DNA of 64,000 nucleotides from Auanema rhodensis (taxonomy: Eukaryota; Nematoda; Chromadorea; Rhabditida; Rhabditidae), in the NCBI GenBank assembly GCA_964057225.1, contig OZ059900.1:72501-136500 (forward strand). The letters run 5' to 3'. How positions within the stretch are numbered: position 1 is the stretch's first letter; every line of letters starts with the position of its first letter. Position numbers and translations under genes: made by a program. Below are positions 1 through 8,375 of the stretch, one piece after another. The notes below the pieces were generated by a model. The model saw only the letters and a program-made list of their open reading frames with translations. It made no database searches and was not told where the DNA came from.

Positions 1-53
1 GAGAGAGAAACGAAATTTTGATACCATATGTCTTCGGGGAAGTATTTCTGAAT
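1..53. other. Unassigned spacer at window edge
   Basis: Short AT-rich stretch beginning with a GA run. It resembles neither the minisatellite that follows nor the end of a 28S gene. It is probably ribosomal intergenic spacer, judged only from its position upstream of the 18S gene. Confidence 0.3.
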
Positions 54-522
54 AAAAATTTTTTTTTCGCAATTTTGCAGGGAGAAAAATTTTTTAGCGA
101 ATTTTTACAAGGGAAAAAATTTTTTTTGAATTTTTACAGGGAAAAATTTTTTTTTGTGTATTTTTGCAGGAAAAAATTTTTTTCGTGTATTTTTGCAGGA
201 AAAAATTTTTTTCGTGTATTTTTGCAGGAAAAGTAGTTTCTTCGTGTATTTTTGCAGGAAAAATTTTTTTCCGTGTATTTATACATGAAAACTTTTTCTT
301 TGTGTATTTTTGCAGGATAATTTTTTTTTCGTGTATTTTTGCAGGAAATGTAGTTTCTTCGTGTCTTTTTGCAAGAAAAATTTTTTTTCGTGTATTTATA
401 CATGAAAAGTTTTTCTTTGTGTATTTTTGCAGGAAAAGTAGTTTCTTCGTGTATTTTTGCAGGAAAAGTAGTTTCTTCGTGTATTTTTGCAGGAAAAGTA
501 ATTTACATAGTATTTTTACTGG
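54..522. repeat. T-rich 29-30 bp minisatellite upstream of 18S rRNA
   Basis: About 16 tandem copies of a 29-30 bp unit, typified by GCAGGAAAAAATTTTTTT followed by CGTGTATTTTT. The first three and last copies are degenerate (copy 16 ends near TTTTTACTGG). Distinct subtypes recur in order: one with AAAAGTAGTTTCTTCG, one ending TTTATACATG, one with AAAACTTTTTCTTTG. This gives a 117 bp higher-order period, with landmarks at 229 and 346 and at 281 and 398. The location just upstream of the 18S gene suggests an rDNA intergenic-spacer or 5' external-spacer subrepeat. In other animals such subrepeats can carry Pol I enhancers, but nothing here proves that. The open frames on both strands exist because 30 is a multiple of three, and are not genes. 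Confidence 0.85.
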
Positions 523-810
523 AATGTTTCATCAGAATATAAACATTATGAAATAATATCTGAAGATTGTTACACTATTCACCGAAACGATTTCACAATC
601 GTAAGGTAGCAGGAGAAAATTTTTACAATAATTTTCGTTATCTGCAATTTTACTTGTTCACATTGAAAAATGTGAATATTTTCTATATTGTGTCGTTTCT
701 GTGTGATTTTTCAACTTTCCTAATTTTTTTTGGTGAATTGTGAAAAAAAAAATTATTCTACTTCTCGATATTTATATTGTTTAGTAAGAAATAATGGATT
801 CTCTATTGCG
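523..810 (+). other. Putative 5' external transcribed spacer of rDNA
   Basis: Unique AT-rich sequence of about 290 bp between the minisatellite and the mature 18S 5' end, with poly-T and poly-A runs near 724-756. I see no ORF, tRNA or further repeat. By position it should hold the end of the intergenic spacer, possibly the Pol I start, and the 5' external transcribed spacer. Nematode Pol I promoters are poorly conserved, so I cannot place the start site. The call rests on synteny with a normal rDNA unit. Confidence 0.5.
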
Positions 811-1907
811 AATCTGATTGATTCTGTCAGCGCTGTATGCTCAAGTAAAAGATTAAGCCATGCATGTATAAAGTTCATCATTTTTGAGAAACTGCGAACG
901 GCTCATTAGAGCAGATATGATTTTTCTCGATTTCTATGGATAACTGTGGTAATTCTGGAGCTAATACATGCTTAATAGTTGTTCTTCTTCCCAAGTTCAA
1001 CGCAGTTATTAGTAGAAACCAATTTTATGTTTGTTGACTCTGAATAACCCAGTTAATCGACGGTTTTACTGTCGATGTTCGAGATTAATGTTTGCCCTAT
1101 CAACCTGATGGTAATATAGAGTTTTACCATGGTTATCACGGGTAACGGAGAATTAGGGTTCGACTCCGGAGAGGGAGCCTTAGAAACGGCTACCACATCC
1201 AAGGAAGGCAGCAGGCGCGTAACTTATCCACTACTTCAGTGAGATAGTAACTAAAAATAAAAAGATCAATCTTTTTAGATTGATTATTTCAATGAGCTGA
1301 GCTTAAATAGCTCTACAAGGACCCAGTGGAGGGCAAGTCTGGTGCCAGCAGCCGCGGTAATTCCAGCTCCACTAGTGTAAAACGTTATTGCTGTAGTTAA
1401 AAAGCTCGTAGTTGGATCTGAGGCATTTTCTGTGATACGGCTTGCCGGTAATCATAGATGTGTCTATTTTGTCGGTTTTGTGTATGTACTTCGGTGTGTA
1501 TACTGGCTGGCGAGTTTACTTTGAATAAATCAAAGCGCTCAAAGCAAGCGATTGCTTGTATGTGCTATCATGGAATAATAAAAGAGGACTTCGGTTCTAT
1601 TTATTGGTTTAAGAGTCGAATTAATGATTAATAGGGACAATTCGGGGGCATTCGTATCCCTGCGCGAGAGGTGAAATTCGTGGACCGTAGGGGGACGCTC
1701 AAAAGCGAAAGCAATTGCCAAGAATGTCTTCTTTAATCAAGAACGAAAGTCAGAGGTTCGAAGGCGATTAGATACCGCCCTAGTTCTGACCGTAAACTAT
1801 GCCATCTAGCGATCCGGAGGAGTATTCGTGCTTCATCGGGGAGCTTCCCGGAAACGAAAGTTTTTCGGTTCTGGGGGTAGTATGGTTGCAAAGCTGAAAC
1901 TTAAAGA

Positions 1908-1941
<34 letters not shown>

Positions 1942-2374
1942 GCGGCTTAATTTGACTCAACACGGGAAAACTCACCCGGCCCGGACACCAGTAGGATTGA
2001 CAGGTTGATAGCTCTTTCTCGATTTGGTGGTTGGTGGTGCATGGCCGTTCTTAGTTGGTGGAGCGATTTGTCTGGTTTATTCCGATAACGAGCGAGACTC
2101 TAGTCTACTAAATAGTTAGTGAATTTTTTGGTTCATATAACTTCTTAGAGGGATAAGCGGTGTTTAACCGCACGAGATTGAGCGATAACAGGTCTGTGAT
2201 GCCCTTAGATGTCCGGGGCTGCACGCGCGCTACACTGGAGGATGCAACTGGTTTTCCATGGCTGAAAGGTTTTGGTAATCCGTTGAAATTCTTCCGTGAC
2301 CGGGATTGGGAATTGTAATTATTTCCCATGAACGAGGAATTCCTAGTAAGTGTGAGTCATCAACTCGCGCTGAT

Positions 2375-2409
<35 letters not shown>

Positions 2410-2467
2410 GTCCGGAACTGAGCTTATTCGAGAAACATGAGGACAATGGTTGTTGGGCTTCGGCTTT
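811..2467 (+). rRNA. 18S (small-subunit) ribosomal RNA, 3'-truncated
   Basis: RNA core of the 40S ribosomal subunit. The 5' end is set by the nematode-type start TGATTGATTCTGTCAGCGC (814-832). Conserved landmarks follow in order: AAGATTAAGCCATGCATG, GCGAACGGCTCATTAGAGCA, the 530-loop GTGCCAGCAGCCGCGGTAAT (1343-1362), AAAAAGCTCGTAGTTGGAT, GGAAGGGCACCACCAGGAGT, and GTACACACCGCCCGTCGC (2391-2408). The GCGCGTAACTTATCC variant and the loop CGGAAACGAAAG fit Rhabditida. Length is about 1,657 nt against about 1,750 in C. elegans. Sequence stops in the apical part of helix 44 (GGGCTTCGGCTTT), so the 3' strand of helix 44, helix 45 and the GTAACAAGG and GGTGAACCTGC blocks are absent. No 5.8S or 28S follows. 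The retained part looks intact and functional in sequence, but this copy cannot make a mature rRNA. It is best read as the terminal broken unit of an rDNA cluster, or an assembly chimera. Confidence 0.93.
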
Positions 2468-2480
2468 AAAAAATCATCAA
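2461..2480. other. 18S-satellite junction at an A-tract
   Basis: Unambiguous 18S sequence (CGGCTTT) ends at 2467. Six As (2468-2473) follow, then TCATCAATTAAACG, the start of a standard satellite monomer. The satellite's own version of this point is CAAAAATCATC or CAAAAGTCATC, so four to five As are shared by both sides. This is what microhomology-mediated joining would leave. There is no target-site duplication, filler sequence or mobile-element end. Confidence 0.8.
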
Positions 2481-2512
2481 TTAAACGCTAGTGATGTTTA
2501 AATACTGATTTT

Positions 2513-2599
2513 CGCTCAAATAGCATTACTACACTAAGTATGGTCGTTTTTATGCCTTTAACACCATATACTCACCGATTTTTGGTACAAAATCTGTAA
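2513..2599. other. Uniform core of the satellite monomer (first copy)
   Basis: About 87 bp, from CGCTCAAATAGC through GTATGGTCG, ATGCCTTTAACACC and CTCACCGATTTTTGG to AAAATCTGTAAT. It is almost unchanged in every monomer. By eye only two or three sites have a second common state (GTATGG/GGATGG, GCATTAC/GCATAAC, CTGTAAT/CTGTGAT). The rest of the monomer has about 25 such sites. Positions are given for the first monomer; the element recurs about every 347 bp. It could be a protein-binding or nucleosome-positioning element, or simply a region of frequent gene conversion. Confidence 0.6.
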
Positions 2600-2697
2600 T
2601 ACTTGTAAATTTTGATCATATTCGTTAAGATTCGAGAATCAAACACATAATACACGAAATAAGTCTATTTTTACAAGTTTGCACTGATATTTATTCA

Positions 2698-2709
2698 TTT
2701 TGATCAAAA
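2698..2709. other. 12-bp palindrome TTTTGATCAAAA (first copy)
   Basis: Perfect inverted repeat centred on GATC, present in nearly every monomer about 225 bp from its start; one exception is TTTCGATCAAAA near 57571. A second GATC follows a few bases later in monomers with AAAGATCG. A binding or structural role is possible but only inferred. Confidence 0.6.
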
Positions 2710-2772
2710 AAGATCGAAAATAGAAAGAATTTTTGAAATTTCCGAGTTTTGAGTCCAATTTGGCTAAATCGC

Positions 2773-2784
2773 TCATATATATGA
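2773..2784. other. 12-bp palindrome TCATATATATGA (first copy)
   Basis: Perfect inverted repeat in almost all monomers. In three monomers (near 9021, 11106 and 13539) one substitution extends it to a 16 bp perfect palindrome, GATCATATATATGATC. In one (near 23961) it is broken to CTAATATATATGATC. Confidence 0.6.
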
Positions 2785-5700
2785 TCAAAAGCATAGTTTT
2801 ATTGTCTATAACAACAAAAGTCATCAATTAAACGCTAGTGATGTTTTAATACTGAATTTCGCTCAAATAGCATTACTACACTAAGGATGGTCGTTTTTAT
2901 GCCTTTAACACCATGTACTCACCGATTTTTGGTACAAAATCTGTGATACTCGTAAATTTTGATCATATTCGTTAAGATTCAAGAATCAAACACACAATAC
3001 ACGAATTAAGTTCATTTTTACAAGTTTGCACTGATATTTATTCATTTTGATCAAAAAAGGTCGAAAATAGAAAGAATTTTTGAAATTTACGAGTTTTGAG
3101 TCTAATTTGGCTAAATCGCTCATATATATGATCAGAAGCATAGTTTTATTGTCTATGACAACAAAAGTCATTAATTAAACGCTAGTGATGTTTAAATACT
3201 GATTTTCGCTCAAATAGCATTACTACACTAAGTATGGTCGTTTTTATGCCTTTAACACCATATACTCACCGATTTTTGGTACAAAATCTGTAATACTTGT
3301 AAATTTTGATCATATTCGTTAAGATTCGAGAATCAAACACATAATACACGAAATAAGTCTATTTTTACAAGTTTGCACTGATATTTATTCATTTTGATCA
3401 AAAAAGATCGAAAATAGAAAGAATTTTTGAAATTTCCGAGTTTTGAGTCCAATTTGGCTAAATCGCTCATATATATGATCAAAAGCATAGTTTTATTGTC
3501 TATAACAACAAAAGTCATCAATTAAACGCTAGTGATGTTTTAATACTGAATTTCGCTCAAATAGCATTACTACACTAAGGATGGTCGTTTTTATGCCTTT
3601 AACACCATATACTCACCGATTTTTGGTACAAAATCTGTGATACTCGTAAATTTTGATCATATTCGTTAAGATTCAAGAATCAAACACACAATACACGAAT
3701 TAAGTTCATTTTTACAAGTTTGCACTGATATTTATTCATTTTGATCAAAAAAGGTCGAAAATAGAAAGAATTTTTGAAATTTACGAGTTTTGAGTCTAAT
3801 TTGGCTAAATCGCTCATATATATGATCAGAAGCATAGTTTTATTGTCTATAACAACAAAAGTCATTAATCAAACGCTAGTGATGTTTAAATACTGATTTT
3901 CGCTCAAATAGCATTACTACACTAAGTATGGTCGTTTTTATGCCTTTAACACCATATACTCACCGATTTTTGGTACAAAATCTGTAATACTTGTAAATTT
4001 TGATCATATTCGTTAAGATTCGAGAATCAAACACATAATACACGAAATAAGTCTATTTTTACAAGTTTGCACTGATATTTATTCATTTTGATCAAAAAAG
4101 ATCGAAAATAGAAAGAATTTTTGAAATTTCCGAGTTTTGAGTCCAATTTGGCTAAATCGCTCATATATATGATCAAAAGCATAGTTTTATTGTCTATAAC
4201 AACAAAAGTCATCAATTAAACGCTAGTGATGTTTTAATACTGAATTTCGCTCAAATAGCATTACTACACTAAGGATGGTCGTTTTTATGCCTTTAACACC
4301 ATATACTCACCGATTTTTGGTACAAAATCTGTGATACTCGTAAATTTTGATCATATTCGTTAAGATTCAAGAATCAAACACACAATACACGAATTAAGTT
4401 CATTTTTACAAGTTTGCACTGATATTTATTCATTTTGATCAAAAAAGGTCGAAAATAGAAAGAATTTTTGAAATTTACGAGTTTTGAGTCTAATTTGGCT
4501 AAATCGCTCATATATATGATCAGAAGCATAGTTTTATTGTCTATGACAACAAAAGTCATTAATTAAACGCTAGTGATGTTTAAATACTGATTTTCGCTCA
4601 AATAGCATTACTACACTAAGTATGGTCGTTTTTATGCCTTTAACACCATATACTCACCGATTTTTGGTACAAAATCTGTAATACTTGTAAATTTTGATCA
4701 TATTCGTTAAGATTCGAGAATCAAACACATAATACACGAAATAAGTCTATTTTTACAAGTTTGCACTGATATTTATTCATTTTGATCAAAAAAGATCGAA
4801 AATAGAAAGAATTTTTGAAATTTCCGAGTTTTGAGTCCAATTTGGCTAAATCGCTCATATATATGATCAAAAGCATAGTTTTATTGTCTATAACAACAAA
4901 AGTCATCAATTAAACGCTAGTGATGTTTTAATACTGAATTTCGCTCAAATAGCATTACTACACTAAGGATGGTCGTTTTTATGCCTTTAACACCATATAC
5001 TCACCGATTTTTGGTACAAAATCTGTGATACTCGTAAATTTTGATCATATTCGTTAAGATTCAAGAATCAAACACACAATACACGAATTAAGTTCATTTT
5101 TACAAGTTTGCACTGATATTTATTCATTTTGATCAAAAAAGGTCGAAAATAGAAAGAATTTTTGAAATTTACGAGTTTTGAGTCTAATTTGGCTAAATCG
5201 CTCATATATATGATCAGAAGCATAGTTTTATTGTCTATAACAACAAAAGTCATTAATTAAACGCTAGTGATGTTTAAATACTGATTTTCGCTCAAATAGC
5301 ATTACTACACTAAGTATGGTCGTTTTTATGCCTTTAACACCATATACTCACCGATTTTTGGTACAAAATCTGTAATACTTGTAAATTTTGATCATATTCG
5401 TTAAGATTCGAGAATCAAACACATAATACACGAAATAAGTCTATTTTTACAAGTTTGCACTGATATTTATTCATTTTGATCAAAAAAGATCGAAAATAGA
5501 AAGAATTTTTGAAATTTCCGAGTTTTGAGTCCAATTTGGCTAAATCGCTCATATATATGATCAAAAGCATAGTTTTATTGTCTATAACAACAAAAGTCAT
5601 CAATTAAACGCTAGTGATGTTTTAATACTGAATTTCGCTCAAATAGCATTACTACACTAAGGATGGTCGTTTTTATGCCTTTAACACCATATACTCACCG

Positions 5701-5943
5701 ATTTTTGGTACAAAATCTGTGATACTCGTAAATTTTGATCATATTCGTTAAGATTCAAGAATCAAACACACAATACACGAATTAAGTTCATTTTTACAAG
5801 TTTGCACTGATATTTATTCATTTTGATCAAAAAAGGTCGAAAATAGAAAGCATTTTTGAAATTTACGAGTTTTGAGTCTAATTTGGCTAAATCGCTCATA
5901 TATATGATCAGAAGCATAGTTTTATTGTCTATGACAACAAAAG

Positions 5944-6638
5944 TCATTAATTAAACACTAATGATGTTTAAATACTGATTTTCGCTCAAATAGCATTACT
6001 ACACTAAGTATGGTCGTTTTTATACCTTCAACACCATATACTCACCGATTTTTGGTACAAAATCTGTGATACTCGTAAATTTTGATCATATTCGTTAAGA
6101 TTCGAGAATTAAACACACAATACACGAAATGAGTTTATTTTCACGAGTTTGCACTGATATTTATTCATTTTGATCAAAAAAGGTCGAAAATAGAAAGAAT
6201 TTTTGAATTTTCCGAGTTTTGAGTCCAATTGGGCTAAATCGCTCATATATATGATCAAAAGCATAGTTTTACTGTCTATGATAACAAAAGTCTTCAAATA
6301 TACACTAGTAATGATTAAATCACTGAATTTCACTCAAATAGCATTACTACACTAAGTATGGTCGTTTTTATGCCTTTAACACCATATACTCACCGATTTT
6401 TGGTACAAAATCTGTAATACTTGTAAATTTCGATCATATTCGTTAAGATTCGAGAATCAAACACATAATACACGAAATAAGTCTATTTTTACAAGTTTGC
6501 ACTGATATTTATTCATTTTGATCAAAAAAGGTCGAAAATAGAAAGAATTTTTGAAATTTCCGAGTTTTGAGTCCAATTTGGCTAAATCGCTCATATATAT
6601 GATCAAAAGCATAGTTCTATTGTCTATAACAACAAAAG
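5944..6638. repeat. Divergent transitional monomers between HOR domains
   Basis: Two monomers that match neither neighbouring domain well. Private changes include TATACCTTCAAC (near 6021), ATTTTCACGAGTTTGC (near 6138), ACTGTCTATGATAAC (near 6281) and a reworked start CTTCAAATATACACTAG (6292). The second monomer recovers the common sequence and leads the next dimer series. They look like older copies left at a boundary between two amplified domains. Confidence 0.7.
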
Positions 6639-8375
6639 TCTTCAATTAAACGCTAGTGATGTTTTAATACTGAATTTCGCTCAAATAGCATTACTACACT
6701 AAGTATGGTCGTTTTTATGCCTTTAACACCATATACTCACCGATTTTTGGTACAAAATCTGTAATACTCGTAAATTTTGATCATATTCGTTAAGATTTGA
6801 GAATCAAACATACAATACACAAAATCAGTCTATTTTTATGAGCTTGCACTGATATATATTCATTTTGATCAAAAAAGGTCGAAAATAGAAAGAATTTTTG
6901 AAATTTACGAGTTTTGAGTCTAATTTGGCTAAATCGCTCATATATATGATCAGAAGCATAGTTTTATTGTCTATGACAACAAAAGTCATTAATTAAACAC
7001 TAATAATGTTTAAATCACTAAATTTCGCTCAAATAGCATTACTACACTAAGTATGGTCGTTTTTATGCCTTTAACACCATATACTCACCGATTTTTGGTA
7101 CAAAATCTGTAATACTTGTAAATTTTGATCATATTCGTTAAGATTCGAGAATCAAACACATAATACACGAAATAAGTCTATTTTTACAAGTTTGCACTGA
7201 TATTTATTCATTTTGATCAAAAAAGGTCGAAAATAGAAAGAATTTTTGAAATTTCCGAGTTTTGAGTCCAATTTGGCTAAATCGCTCATATATATGATCA
7301 AAAGCATAGTTCTATTGTCTATAACAACAAAAGTCTTCAATTAAACGCTAGTGATGTTTTAATACTGAATTTCGCTCAAATAGCATTACTACACTAAGTA
7401 TGGTCGTTTTTATGCCTTTAACACCATATACTCACCGATTTTTGGTACAAAATCTGTAATACTCGTAAATTTTGATCATATTCGTTAAGATTTGAGAATC
7501 AAACATACAATACACAAAATCAGTCTACTTTTATGAGCTTGCACTGATATATATTCATTTTGATCAAAAAAGGTCGAAAATAGAAAGAATTTTTGAAATT
7601 TACGAGTTTTGAGTCTAATTTGGCTAAATCGCTCATATATATGATCAGAAGCATAGTTTTATTGTCTATGACAACAAAAGTCATTAATTAAACACTAATA
7701 ATGTTTAAATCACTAAATTTCGCTCAAATAGCATTACTACACTAAGTATGGTCGTTTTTATGCCTTTAACACCATATACTCACCGATTTTTGGTACAAAA
7801 TCTGTAATACTTGTAAATTTTGATCATATTCGTTAAGATTCAAGAATCAAACACATAATACACGAAATAAGTCTATTTTTATGAGTTTGCACTGATATTT
7901 ATTCATTTTGATCAAAAAAGGTCGAAAATAGAAAGAATTTTTGAAATTTCCGAGTTTTGAGTCTAATTTGGCTAAATCGCTCATATATATGATCAGAAGC
8001 ATAGTTTTATTGTCTATGACAACAAAAATCATCAATTAAACGCTAGTGATGTTTAAATACTGATTTTCGCTCAAATAGCATTACTACACTAAGTATGGTC
8101 GTTTTTATGCCTTTAACACCATATACTCACCGATTTTTGGTACAAAATCTGTGATACTCGTAAATTTTGATCATATTCGTTAAGATTTGAGAATCAAACA
8201 TACAATACACAAAATCAGTCTATTTTTATGAGCTTGCACTGATATATATTCATTTTGATCAAAAAAGGTCGAAAATAGAAAGAATTTTTGAAATTTACGA
8301 GTTTTGAGTCTAATTTGGCTAAATCGCTCATATATATGATCAGAAGCATAGTTTTATTGTCTATAACAACAAAAG
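6639..8375. repeat. HOR domain 2: 695-bp dimers
   Basis: A 347 bp monomer (ACGCTAGTG class) alternates with a 348 bp monomer (ACACTAATAATG class), giving a 695 bp period. Starts are at 6639, 6986, 7334, 7681 and 8029. The monomers at 6639 and 7334 are almost identical. The 348 bp partners at 6986 and 7681 differ at several sites, such as TTTTTACAAG against TTTTTATGAG. This dimer uses different monomer types from the 694 bp dimer to its left. Confidence 0.8.

Larger units (their letters stand above)
2474..5943. repeat. HOR domain 1: five 694-bp dimers
   Basis: Ten 347 bp monomers alternate strictly between two types. Type A has CTAAGTATGG, ATACTTGTAAA, CATAATACACG and AAAAAAGATCG. Type B has CTAAGGATGG, GATACTCGTAAA, CACAATACACGAATTAAG and AAAAAAGGTCG. 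The five dimers differ by only a few bases, for example CCATGTACTC at 2911 only in the first, and AAAGCATTTTTG near 5848 only in the last. Near-identity next to the 18S junction points to recent amplification or homogenisation. Confidence 0.9.

Noticed and set aside
54-522. Repeated TTTTTGCAGG as nematode 3' splice sites
   Set aside because: They resemble the nematode TTTTCAG acceptor, but occur in a tandem repeat in rDNA spacer with no exon or paired donor.
18-556. Overlapping ORFs of 72, 89 and 130 codons in the minisatellite
   Set aside because: Low-complexity products rich in Phe and Lys arise because the repeat unit is near 30 bp; both strands are open, and the region is ribosomal spacer.
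1539-2329. Minus-strand ORFs of 60 and 73 codons
   Set aside because: They lie antisense within the conserved 18S rRNA gene and have no support as proteins.
2628-2642. Pol III B-box-like GATTCGAGAATC
   Set aside because: It resembles GGTTCGANNCC only partly, most monomers have GATTTGAG, and no A-box or tRNA fold accompanies it.
2620-2645. CENP-B-box-like sequence TTCGTTAAGATTCGAG
   Set aside because: It starts like the CENP-B box but misses the required A and the CGGG spacing. Nematodes are not known to use a CENP-B box.
2600-2678. Inverted repeat ACTTGTAAA / TTTACAAGT in type-A monomers as a conserved hairpin
   Set aside because: The arms pair perfectly only in the type-A monomers. In the others the two arms change independently and mismatches are not compensated, so there is no covariation support.
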